Assembly: GCA_030691585.1 (NCBI GenBank)
Contig: JAUYEC010000189.1
Span: 1 to 10,453, forward strand
Reading direction: 5' to 3'
DNA: 10,453 nucleotides
From: Candidatus Omnitrophota bacterium
GTDB lineage: Bacteria > Omnitrophota > Gorgyraeia > Gygaellales > Profunditerraquicolaceae
Numbering within the stretch: position 1 is the first letter of the stretch; every line of letters begins with the position of its first letter. The position numbers and the translations under genes are program-made. Under the pieces are notes generated by a model. That model saw only the letters and a list, made by a program, of their open reading frames with translations. It was not told where the DNA came from and did not search any database. Below are positions 1 through 6,743 of this stretch, one piece after another.

Positions 1-29
1 GTTCATCCCCACGTGTGTGGGGAAAATAC
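1..29 (-). CRISPR. First (leader-proximal) type I-E CRISPR repeat, array cut by window edge
   Basis: Read on the minus strand, this is a type I-E style repeat with a 6-bp stem (CCCCAC / GTGGGG, bases 7-22) closing an ACAC tetraloop, preceded by a T-rich stretch and followed by ATGAAC. This is the same architecture as the E. coli repeat (CCCCGC, GCCA, GCGGGG, then ATAAACCG). In that family Cas6e cuts at the 3' base of the stem, so the crRNA 5' handle here would begin AUGAAC. The last one or two repeat bases and all spacers lie left of the window. The 5' boundary is uncertain by 1-3 bases. A single repeat would be weak evidence alone, but its position directly after cas2e and its match to the I-E class make the call firm. 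Confidence 0.9.
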
Positions 30-34
30 TTCAA

Positions 35-62
35 ATTTTACCTCAGATGCCCATAGAAACAA
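35..62 (-). promoter_or_regulatory. Possible leader promoter for pre-crRNA
   Basis: On the minus strand a TTGTTT hexamer (57-62) is followed after 16 bases by TAAAAT (35-40), which differs from the TATAAT consensus at one base. Transcription would start around base 28, at the very edge of the first repeat. That is closer than in characterised E. coli leaders, so this may be fortuitous. The array could equally be read through from the cas operon, because no terminator separates cas2e from the repeat. Confidence 0.3.
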
Positions 63-79
63 CTTTTTTGGTTTAGAAT

Positions 80-110
80 GTTTGGTAACCGAAAAATAGA
101 CCTACCAAAC
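80..110. repeat. 8-bp perfect inverted repeat in the CRISPR leader
   Basis: GTTTGGTA (80-87) and TACCAAAC (103-110) are exact reverse complements with 15 bases between them. The half-sites are 23 bp apart, about two helical turns, so a dimeric protein could contact both on one DNA face. The repeat begins four bases after the cas2e stop codon and lies at the leader end farther from the array. No T-run follows it on the minus strand, so it does not look like an intrinsic terminator. A binding site for a regulator or an integration host factor is an inference. Confidence 0.5.
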
Positions 111-113
111 ACT

Positions 114-434
114 TCATTTATTATCTTCATTCAAACTACATTCTCCTGTGATTTGTTCTTCCGGAAGAAAAGAAACCAGCTTAATTCCATTCATTTCTAC
201 CGGAATCCGCCTGTTTTTTCCCAACGTCAGGAAATCAAAACCTGACTCCGTAGGCGCATCCCATATCATTACCGCATTCCCCTCTTCAAGCCCTATCTTA
301 ACCTGTTCCCAAATCATCTCCCTTACTTTTACAGAATATTCTCCCACATAAACGCCGGGCCGAGTTTCCAACAGCCAAATTGCCAATCTCCCCCTTAGCC
401 GAGGAGGAACATTTTCAGTTACGATGACCAACAT
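114..434 (-). CDS. cas2e: CRISPR-associated endoribonuclease-family protein Cas2 (type I-E)
   Basis: Cas2e is the non-catalytic partner in the Cas1-Cas2 integrase, forming the central dimer that bridges two Cas1 dimers and measures the prespacer. The protein opens MLVIVTENVPPRLRGRLAIW, nearly identical to E. coli Cas2, followed by GVYVGEYSVKVREMIWEQ and, near the end, the LVSFLP strand typical of Cas2e. The reading frame is open up to a possible start at 506, which would add 24 residues. I chose 434 because family homology begins there and AAGGA lies 7 bases upstream. That gives 106 residues against 94 in E. coli, the excess being a hydrophilic C-terminal tail of about a dozen residues. The first 20 bases overlap the end of cas1e, so the two are likely coupled. 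The leader and array follow immediately. Confidence 0.97.
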   Translation of the reverse strand: MLVIVTENVPPRLRGRLAIWLLETRPGVYVGEYSVKVREMIWEQVKIGLEEGNAVMIWDAPTESGFDFLTLGKNRRIPVEMNGIKLVSFLPEEQITGECSLNEDNK

Positions 435-1347
435 CTCCCAATCCTTCTTTAACAGGAATAGCCGGAGCAACCGCTTCTTCCGAAGCTTCAGGAATCGACA
501 AACCACCGGCAGCCAATACTTCTTCGATCAGAGGGATAATACGAGACAATAATTTCGTAGAACGAAAAGACTCTCGGCATCTATGCCGCACTGCTTGCTC
601 AGGATTTTCCGGGTTTTCTGCGGTGATTTTAAACGCAACAGGTACTACCGTTTCAAATTTAAGCAAATCCGCGATGTCGTAAACAAAAGAAAGCGGCTTA
701 CCGGTATGAATAAACCCTATCGCAGGCGCATACCCCGCTGCCAGCACTGCCGCTTCTGTAATCCCATAAAGACACGCTGTCGCGGAACTCAAACAGCGAT
801 TCGGCAAATCGCCGCTTTCCCATTTTTCTGCGTCATAATTACGCTGTTTCCACTCAATACCATACCTCTTGGCAAAAAGCTCATACATCTTCCTCACGCG
901 CGCTCCCTCAATTCCGCGTAATTGGTTTATGCTGCGTTTGGCCGGAGGCTCCTCCTGAAAACGCAGCGCGTACATCTTCCGCACTACTTTTAATCGCATA
1001 TCATCATCCAATGCAAGCCTTGCCTGATACAGTAACCGATCGGCTCTTGCTCCCCCGGGCTGCCCGGAAGAATATAAACGCACTCCTGCTTCCCCAACCC
1101 AGCATATGAGACACCCGACGCGAGCCGCCAGTACAACCGCCGCATGAGATATCTTTGTCCCCGGCTCCAGCATTAAACAAGAAACCCCTCCCACGGGAAT
1201 ATGTGTCCGTACACCATTCACGTCCACTACCACAAACGCGCCATCAAGAACATCAAGATGTCCTTTCTCTATGAAGATAAGAGAAATCCGCTCTTTGATG
1301 GTTATTGGCAACAGTTTAGGTAGAAACGAGTTATTGCCTATGCTCAT
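415..1347 (-). CDS. cas1e: CRISPR-associated integrase Cas1 (type I-E)
   Basis: Cas1e is the metal-dependent integrase that inserts prespacers at the leader-repeat junction, acting as (Cas1)4-(Cas2)2. At 310 residues it is close to the E. coli length of 305. The catalytic set is present: Glu147 in RGIEGARVR, His214 in GFIHTGKP, and Asp224 and Asp227 in SFVYDIADLLK. The N-terminal beta domain has the usual EKGHLDVLDGAFVV and IPVGGVSCLMLEPGT motifs. The start codon overlaps the cas6e stop as ATGA (1344-1347) and the upstream Shine-Dalgarno is weak, so translation probably depends on coupling to cas6e. The end overlaps cas2e by 20 bases. Nothing suggests inactivation, so the locus should be able to acquire spacers. 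Confidence 0.98.
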   Translation of the reverse strand: MSIGNNSFLPKLLPITIKERISLIFIEKGHLDVLDGAFVVVDVNGVRTHIPVGGVSCLMLEPGTKISHAAVVLAARVGCLICWVGEAGVRLYSSGQPGGARADRLLYQARLALDDDMRLKVVRKMYALRFQEEPPAKRSINQLRGIEGARVRKMYELFAKRYGIEWKQRNYDAEKWESGDLPNRCLSSATACLYGITEAAVLAAGYAPAIGFIHTGKPLSFVYDIADLLKFETVVPVAFKITAENPENPEQAVRHRCRESFRSTKLLSRIIPLIEEVLAAGGLSIPEASEEAVAPAIPVKEGLGDVGHRN

Positions 1348-2009
1348 ATTCTACGCACCATCATTAAACCGCAACCAAACCCCTTCGCCGGCCCAAACCC
1401 GCCCAAAAGCATATCGGTAAAAGACTGTTCATTGACTACTTCAAGCGCTCCCGTGATATCAACAGTGCTGTATCGGATGAGTTCTTCGCCTTTTGGTTTG
1501 TAAAACCGTACTTGTTGATAACCATCCACTCGAAACATTAACTCATCATCATGTTTCAAAACTATAAAACCGTTCTTTTCAGCGCGCTCTTCAATCCACT
1601 TTCCGCAAGCTTCCGTAATAATCTCCTGTGCCGCTTTTACCGTGATTTGTCCTGATGCGGTCGCGCGCATTTTATATTTCGCATCCATCACAACATCATG
1701 ACGTTTACCTTCTCTCTTAACCACAGGATTGACCCGCACGGTAAACCCTATCCGCATCCCGAATTTCACCTGTGGCGTATACTCTTTACTATCAATATGC
1801 CAGATACAGTCTGCATCTTGAGGCTTGCGCGCAGATACCGTATACCCCTGAGGTATTTTCCCGAACGTATCCAAACGATACAAAAAATCTCTTTTTCTAT
1901 CCGGTCTATCAGCAAACAAATCCCACACCGCCTGATGAAGCGCGTAGCCGCTGGCGAAAATTTCTTTGAATACCGAACTTTCGTTTAAGCTTATTTTACT
2001 AATATACAT
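1344..2009 (-). CDS. cas6e: Cascade subunit and pre-crRNA endoribonuclease Cas6e (CasE/Cse3)
   Basis: Cas6e cuts pre-crRNA at the base of each repeat hairpin and stays bound to the crRNA 3' stem-loop as the head of Cascade. At 221 residues it is slightly longer than E. coli CasE (199). The conserved N-terminal motif is YALHQAVWDLF, with His25 at the position of the catalytic histidine. The C-terminal glycine-rich signature GGFGPAKGFGCGLMMV, which contacts the RNA, is intact. Two RAMP-type ferredoxin folds are expected. The start at 2009 follows GGAGG, 11 bases after the cas5e stop, and the stop overlaps the cas1e start. The repeat at the left end, with its 6-bp GC-rich stem, is the expected substrate. 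Confidence 0.97.
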   Translation of the reverse strand: MYISKISLNESSVFKEIFASGYALHQAVWDLFADRPDRKRDFLYRLDTFGKIPQGYTVSARKPQDADCIWHIDSKEYTPQVKFGMRIGFTVRVNPVVKREGKRHDVVMDAKYKMRATASGQITVKAAQEIITEACGKWIEERAEKNGFIVLKHDDELMFRVDGYQQVRFYKPKGEELIRYSTVDITGALEVVNEQSFTDMLLGGFGPAKGFGCGLMMVRRI

Positions 2010-2020
2010 ATTCCCTCCGC

Positions 2021-2725
2021 TTATGTCAAAGCCGCCTGCCGTTCCCTACGCACATCAAACTGCCAGCGGCCGCGCGACAACGTTATATCTCTGCGCTCAA
2101 AAATATGCTGATAATCAATACCCGCACCATCGCAATCTTCCCAATAGAGCGTTTTCTGCCCGGCCGGTTTAAACCCAAACTCTTGAATATTCAAAAAACT
2201 GCCCTTGCTAATCACGTCAACCAGTGAAGCTGCCTCAACCACCTGCGCCTGAAACGGCAGAGCTGTTGGACAGGATTTTCTACCCAGATACGGAACAAAG
2301 ACCGGTCGCACTAACGCTTTCTCAATCCGATCTAAAGCCCACTCGCTCTGTTTCCATTCCCATAATATAACCGTATACAAACCGTCACCGCGGTAATCTC
2401 TGGTTGACAATATGGTATTTAAATCGCCCCTTGCGCCTGCAAGTTCATCCTTGCGCGTGCAATATTGTTCATCGCCAGATGGCACTTGCGCGGTATGATA
2501 GTCTAACAACGGCACACCCGCACTCTCCACCAACACCGCAAACCCCAATACTTCGGCAAGCAGACAATGCGTTTGTTCTTCATCGCGCCGTATGCCCAAC
2601 GCCCCTGCCACAAGCCCCATAATCGCCGACTTACTTGGATGGGTAAAACTGGGCCGTGTTTCGCCCACCGCGATATCGCCCCAAGAGCTCATCGGCCCGT
2701 ATACACGGAATAATAAATATTTCAT
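2021..2725 (-). CDS. cas5e: Cascade subunit Cas5e (CasD)
   Basis: Cas5e caps the 5' handle of the crRNA in Cascade and joins Cas8e to the Cas7e backbone. In the I-E class it does not process RNA, which is Cas6e's role. The 234-residue protein (E. coli 224) has all the family signatures in order: LLFRVYGPMSSWG at the N-terminus, PSKSAIMGLVAGALGI (30-45), LSTRDYRGDGLYTV (106-119), RPVFVPYLGRKSCP (140-153) and RRDITLSRGRWQF (211-223). It starts 8 bases after the cas7e stop, where TGAGGTGA supplies both stop and Shine-Dalgarno. No truncation or odd insertion is visible. Confidence 0.97.
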   Translation of the reverse strand: MKYLLFRVYGPMSSWGDIAVGETRPSFTHPSKSAIMGLVAGALGIRRDEEQTHCLLAEVLGFAVLVESAGVPLLDYHTAQVPSGDEQYCTRKDELAGARGDLNTILSTRDYRGDGLYTVILWEWKQSEWALDRIEKALVRPVFVPYLGRKSCPTALPFQAQVVEAASLVDVISKGSFLNIQEFGFKPAGQKTLYWEDCDGAGIDYQHIFERRDITLSRGRWQFDVRRERQAALT

Positions 2726-2733
2726 AGCTCACC

Positions 2734-3903
2734 TCACTCGCTTACGCAATAGTTCTTTAGCCCATCAAGCGTTCCTTCGCCTTTCGCCGCATTCAATTCA
2801 TAGGCTTGTGCCGTATCTCCGTAAACCTTATTAAACGCCTCTCTTGTATTTTTAGCCTGTTTGATAGCGTTATCAAGAACCTCATCACCGCTTACCGGCT
2901 TTAAAAAAGCTCCCGCCAGAGAACGTGGCTGTTTATCGCCTTTTTCCGCTAAAATATACGAAGCATACGCCCGTGACGCAAAGCTATTCTGCTTACCTGT
3001 AGGCGATACTGTTGCCGCAGATTCTATTAGCGCCTTGATTGCATTTTTTACAAGCTCATCATTTCTGCCAAGGTTTTCCTTAAGCAAATCCCGATCAATG
3101 CACACATACAGGTAAAAAAGCCCCGCACCGAATTCCGCCTCGCCGATATGCCCTGAACCAGAATGCTCTTCTTTTTTATTCAAATCATCCACCGCGCTGA
3201 AATAATCGTCTTCCACTGCCGCTTTATGTACGGTAAACGCATGAGCCACCTGAACAGCAGCTTCAACATTATAAATTGGCGAACACGCCATCATCCGGCC
3301 AAACATACCCACATCAACACCCTTTCCCTTATTGACCAGCAAAACGTTTACATCTTTATCTAACGGCGCCTTCTTCTCACTTTTCAGTTTCTCTATCAAC
3401 TGACTAATATTGCTTATTTCTTCCGGGTAATAGAAAACTATCTGCTCTGCTTTCAATGTCTTCTTGTCAATATTACTCTTCTTATCTTTTTTTGATTTAA
3501 CCTTATCTTCGTTTTCTTCTCCTTTATCTCCATCTTCGGACTTACTGTCTTTTATCCTCTTGTCCACAAAAACTGAGGCTATTTTCCACGCCCATTCTTT
3601 CGCGTCCTCTTCCACAACTTTCGATTTCCTTGCTGTAGCCACATCCTTGCCGCTTAAAACATCTTCTAATTTCATATCCGTAACCAAAGCGGAGAATATT
3701 TTACTACCCATTTCTTTAGTGCGAATGCCTGTAGCCACCTCAAAAACCTCAGACGTCCGCCAGGCGCGCTTTAAGCTCTGAGAAGAGACGCGTAAGCGCT
3801 GTACTCCGCCGACAATCGCAGTCTTTGGACGGTTAAGATCATCCCGATTTAAATTTGCCGGTCCGTAATTCGTGAGAAGATGGAGCTGTACAAATTTACT
3901 CAT
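2734..3903 (-). CDS. cas7e: Cascade backbone subunit Cas7e (CasC/Cse4)
   Basis: Cas7e forms the six-copy helical backbone that holds the crRNA spacer and flips out every sixth base. The N-terminus carries the highly conserved family stretch ANLNRDDLNRPKTAIVGGVQ followed by RLRVSSQSLKRAWRTS (16-51). DVGMFGRMMA (197-206), VQVAHAFTVHKA (218-229) and SGSGHIGEAEFGAGLFY (248-264) are also typical. Length is 389 residues against 363 in E. coli. Much of the excess is a highly charged, low-complexity Lys/Asp/Glu/Ser stretch at about 117-150, probably a disordered surface loop. The start at 3903 follows AAGGAGG with 7 bases of spacing, 14 bases after the cse2 stop. The strong Shine-Dalgarno fits the need for more copies of this subunit. 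Confidence 0.98.
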   Translation of the reverse strand: MSKFVQLHLLTNYGPANLNRDDLNRPKTAIVGGVQRLRVSSQSLKRAWRTSEVFEVATGIRTKEMGSKIFSALVTDMKLEDVLSGKDVATARKSKVVEEDAKEWAWKIASVFVDKRIKDSKSEDGDKGEENEDKVKSKKDKKSNIDKKTLKAEQIVFYYPEEISNISQLIEKLKSEKKAPLDKDVNVLLVNKGKGVDVGMFGRMMACSPIYNVEAAVQVAHAFTVHKAAVEDDYFSAVDDLNKKEEHSGSGHIGEAEFGAGLFYLYVCIDRDLLKENLGRNDELVKNAIKALIESAATVSPTGKQNSFASRAYASYILAEKGDKQPRSLAGAFLKPVSGDEVLDNAIKQAKNTREAFNKVYGDTAQAYELNAAKGEGTLDGLKNYCVSE

Positions 3904-3917
3904 GACATACCTCCTTG

Positions 3918-4379
3918 TTATTCAGCCTGTACGTTAGTATAATAATCATACGCCAATTGTTTTTTCGTATTTTCGTTCCACCAATAAACCGTCTTTGCCA
4001 AATCACAAACATTTACTTCGCCGCCAAGCAAGCGGACAATCCGCACCATCGCGTGATACAACTCATCACAGTCAGTTATCGCCAACAAACGCCGAAAACG
4101 CAATTCACTTACCTTCGGTTTATCATCCGGCTTATCGCCTTTAGCCATCTGTTCGGCAAATTTACCCGCACCATTGGCCTTCACGTGCGCGCATATCCCC
4201 GCGACTAACGCGAGCGCTTCTTTGTCGGAAAATTCCATTTGTTGATACAACCGGTGATACACTTCGATAAAAGCAACTTCAGTCACCGTATGTGCACGGC
4301 GAAGTTCAGCTCTACCACCCCGATTCTTTTCTAATTTTTCCCACCAATCCCAGACTAAATTAAAATCCAATTCGCCCAT
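3918..4379 (-). CDS. cse2: Cascade small subunit Cse2 (CasB, Cas11e)
   Basis: Cse2 is the helical small subunit, two copies per Cascade, that stabilises the crRNA-DNA hybrid and the displaced strand. The 153-residue protein matches the family throughout: WDWWEKLEKNRGGRAELRRA (10-29), with the basic face that contacts nucleic acid; KPKVSELRFRRLLAITDCDE (87-106); and the C-terminal helix VYWWNENTKKQLAYDYY. It starts 12 bases after the DinD-like gene, at a TAAGGAGG junction in which the preceding stop codon runs into the Shine-Dalgarno. In most I-E operons cse2 follows cas8e directly; here an extra gene separates them. Confidence 0.96.
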   Translation of the reverse strand: MGELDFNLVWDWWEKLEKNRGGRAELRRAHTVTEVAFIEVYHRLYQQMEFSDKEALALVAGICAHVKANGAGKFAEQMAKGDKPDDKPKVSELRFRRLLAITDCDELYHAMVRIVRLLGGEVNVCDLAKTVYWWNENTKKQLAYDYYTNVQAE

Positions 4380-4391
4380 AATTCACCCTCC

Positions 4392-5210
4392 TTACTTTAA
4401 CTTTCCCCTCTTTTTTAATCCTAAAAAATTATCGCCTGATACCACCGGCGTGCCGGATTGCGTTTCAATATCTTTCCTCGTTCGTCCAGCTACCCCGCCG
4501 CCGTCTTGCGCGTCTTTGCGTAATTGCGGCATACCCTTAGAGTCGCGGTCTTTGGTTATCTTGGTTGTCGTGGCTTCGCCAAGCATAGTCAAAATAAGCT
4601 CGATATCGTTCATGTGATCCCGCAGGTTCTCGCGCTCAAGCTTCTTCAATTTTTTGTAATCATCCACCTTCAATCCAAAGGCGCTTTCCATAATATCGTT
4701 GGTAAGAATCGCGTATTCAAGGTCGGTTGCGGCGCCACGCGCGTCCCATTCCTTGGTAAGGCTCTGACGCACAGCGATTCCACGCACACGCTTTTCTATC
4801 CATTCTTTAGGATAGCCCTTCTTTTCATAAATTGCCCGCATACGTTCCATGGCAAGCTCAGGATTTTCGATTTCCTGCACCCGCTCATACCCAACTTTAG
4901 CCAGCCAGCGTTTAAATGGCTCAGCCTTGGACGAAGGGATAGATTGAATAATACGGAAAAGGCCTTCGGTATTGGCACAATTTGTCTCGCGCATCTTACC
5001 ATCAGGCGCCTGTAATTCAAGCGGGGTACAAATTGTACCCCAGTTCGCATCAATCTGAGGATCACGCTGGCGCATTTTTTTAATATACTGCCGAGGATCG
5101 CTACTATCCGTAAGCACCTCAACAACGTCCGCCACCGAAAACCACCATTCATTATTGCGCAGAATCCTCCTCACCCGTTTCCCCTTAAACACCGCTATCT
5201 TTGTTTCCAT
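4392..5210 (-). CDS. DinD / BRO-N antirepressor-like protein inserted in the cas operon
   Basis: This 272-residue protein is not a Cas protein. Residues about 4-110 look like a BRO-N domain, as in phage antirepressors and baculovirus BRO proteins: EWWFSVADVVEVLTDSSDPR, then DGKMRETNCANTEGLFRIIQ and IPSSKAEPFKRWLAKVG. The C-terminal half resembles the DNA-damage-inducible protein D family: DLEYAILTNDIMESAFG (163-179), LERENLRDHMNDIELILTML (191-210), GEATTTKITK, and a GGGVAGRTRKDIETQSGTPV segment near the end. E. coli DinD is SOS-induced and has been reported to inhibit RecA filament activity; whether this protein does so is unknown. No catalytic motif is evident. AAGGAG lies just upstream of the start and includes the cas8e stop codon, with gaps of 9 and 12 bases on either side. 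Local GC is ordinary for this operon (about 53-55% in two 60-base lines I counted), so it does not stand out as a fresh insertion. A role in Cascade, in regulation, or as cargo cannot be told apart here. Confidence 0.88.
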   Translation of the reverse strand: METKIAVFKGKRVRRILRNNEWWFSVADVVEVLTDSSDPRQYIKKMRQRDPQIDANWGTICTPLELQAPDGKMRETNCANTEGLFRIIQSIPSSKAEPFKRWLAKVGYERVQEIENPELAMERMRAIYEKKGYPKEWIEKRVRGIAVRQSLTKEWDARGAATDLEYAILTNDIMESAFGLKVDDYKKLKKLERENLRDHMNDIELILTMLGEATTTKITKDRDSKGMPQLRKDAQDGGGVAGRTRKDIETQSGTPVVSGDNFLGLKKRGKLK

Positions 5211-5219
5211 ACGCTCTCC

Positions 5220-6743
5220 TTATTTCGGTAACCCGAGTATTTCGGTCTTAAGTCTTTCCCCATATCTGACATATTTTTTTAGCTCATTAAACGCTTTTGC
5301 CACACGTTTGGCATTTACCAATTCAATCATGTCCGCCTGCGACATGTCATTGAAAATATCCTCTGCCTTTCCGGAAAGATATCCGCGCCACGCCTGCCGG
5401 GCACTTAAACCATCACCGCCCCGCATTACATCATCGCGCAATATCGCAAGCTGACGATAAAACTCAGCTTCCGTTTCCTGCCAGAATCTCTGCCGCACTA
5501 TATCGAATACTCCGGCATTCAACGCTTTAGCCACAGCCTTTGACAAAGATGAGCTCACGGTATCTGCCGCAAGAATCAACATTACGACATAACCACTAAA
5601 AGATTTCCGTTTTTGACTATCTTCAATAGAAATTATCGGCATTACTCCTTCATACCAACCTTTCGGCTTATTTTTTTTCATGTCATAACCATAAACCCAC
5701 AAACGAAAATCCCTAGATATTCCTCGATTCATAGCAACGCTGATAACTTTAGCTGGATTTCTATCTTTATCCAAACAATCAAAAATGTATCCTGACCAAA
5801 ATTTGTAGCCAACCGCTTCTCGCTGATGTACAGAGGACAGATCATTATCTTTCAAATATGTTGGAGTCAAAGGATGAGCAATATTTTTGTATTTTACTCC
5901 ATATGTTTTTAAATAGTATTGCGCAATAAAATTATCACAACCGTCACCACACAAACCGCATTGAACTTTCCCCTGTTTAAAAATCAACCGAATCCTTTTC
6001 GGCAAAGACCAGTAAATTTGAGCAGGATTTATATCTTGACTTGTTGTTATGCTCTTATCACCGGCACGTGTTGCAGTCATCCACGGAAATTTGTCCGCCG
6101 TATTTTCTTTTTCGGAACACGCTAAAGAACAAAAACTGCTCATATTTAAAACATTAATCCATGATGTCGCCCATAAATTATTCCCCATGACAATTGTACT
6201 TACGGGGCCGCCGCCGCGAAGCCCTGTTAAATGTCCTCGGCCTCCTTCAGGAGAATTTAACTGCAACGTAAGCACCGCGTGTGCTGCACAATTTTGACAT
6301 AAAAGCTTATTCGGTTTCCGTTTAACAAAGAAATCCGTATTCCCCATTAGCGCATTTTCACCTGGCGCATCAATAAGAAGATTATCAACTTCAACCGTAG
6401 TCTTCTTTTCTTCGCTCTCAATCGTCAGATCCTGCATAAACCGCGGGCCGTCACCATCTAAATTAAACGCAAGAGCAACAGATTCAAATTTTTCCTTAAG
6501 CTTCACCGGAGGCGGCGGATTGTTCAGCCATTTTCGCCAGTCGCTGTCTCCTTGCGGGGCGCAGGTAGTCTGCAAAAGCCCGATCAAAAACTGTATAAGC
6601 GCTCCATTAAAATCAGGCCGTACCGCGGCAAGCTCAAGAATAGGATCATCAGCATACTTATCAGTCACCTCCCATGGCGCGATTTTTTCTCTTGCCCCGC
6701 TCCTACGTCTAACCGGTATCCATACGTCATGAATCAGATTCAT
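5220..6743 (-). CDS. cas8e: Cascade large subunit Cas8e (CasA/Cse1)
   Basis: Cas8e recognises the PAM, starts DNA unwinding and recruits Cas3. At 507 residues it matches the E. coli length (502). It begins MNLIHDVWIPV and has TDFFVKRKPNKLLCQNC (136-152, around the PAM-sensing L1 loop), the glycine-rich segment SPEGGRGHLTGLRGGGPVST (164-183), and AHPLTPTY (289-296) with GYKFWSGY downstream. The C-terminal part is the four-helix bundle. Cys149/Cys152 and Cys262/Cys265 form two CxxC pairs that could bind zinc; this is inferred. The start lies inside the end of cas3 (17-base overlap) with AAGGAG 7 bases upstream. The middle of the gene (about 5641-6060) is unusually AT-rich, near 35% GC by hand count, which hints at mosaic ancestry. 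Confidence 0.97.
   Translation of the reverse strand: MNLIHDVWIPVRRRSGAREKIAPWEVTDKYADDPILELAAVRPDFNGALIQFLIGLLQTTCAPQGDSDWRKWLNNPPPPVKLKEKFESVALAFNLDGDGPRFMQDLTIESEEKKTTVEVDNLLIDAPGENALMGNTDFFVKRKPNKLLCQNCAAHAVLTLQLNSPEGGRGHLTGLRGGGPVSTIVMGNNLWATSWINVLNMSSFCSLACSEKENTADKFPWMTATRAGDKSITTSQDINPAQIYWSLPKRIRLIFKQGKVQCGLCGDGCDNFIAQYYLKTYGVKYKNIAHPLTPTYLKDNDLSSVHQREAVGYKFWSGYIFDCLDKDRNPAKVISVAMNRGISRDFRLWVYGYDMKKNKPKGWYEGVMPIISIEDSQKRKSFSGYVVMLILAADTVSSSLSKAVAKALNAGVFDIVRQRFWQETEAEFYRQLAILRDDVMRGGDGLSARQAWRGYLSGKAEDIFNDMSQADMIELVNAKRVAKAFNELKKYVRYGERLKTEILGLPK

Larger units (their letters stand above)
30..113 (-). promoter_or_regulatory. CRISPR leader between cas2e and first repeat
   Basis: This is the 84-base AT-rich gap between the cas2e stop codon and the first repeat. 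In type I-E systems this position carries the promoter for pre-crRNA and the sequences that direct Cas1-Cas2 to insert new spacers at the first repeat. It contains a perfect 8-bp inverted repeat (GTTTGGTA at 80-87, TACCAAAC at 103-110) with 15 bases between the arms. It also contains a possible promoter close to the repeat. I saw no match to the enterobacterial IHF consensus (WATCAANNNNTTR), so integration specificity may rely on another factor or on intrinsic leader contacts. Confidence 0.75.

Noticed and set aside
80..110. Leader inverted repeat as terminator of the cas operon
   Set aside because: The loop is 15 bases and no T-run follows the downstream arm on the minus strand.
30..113. IHF binding site in the leader
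   Set aside because: No acceptable match to WATCAANNNNTTR on either strand.
435..506. 24-residue N-terminal extension of Cas2e starting at 506
   Set aside because: Cas2 family homology begins at the Met at 434, which has AAGGA 7 bases upstream; the extension lies wholly inside the end of cas1e and has no family similarity.
4796..5152. Overlapping minus-strand frame of 118 codons inside the DinD-like gene
   Set aside because: It is out of frame with a clearly homologous protein and has no recognisable features.
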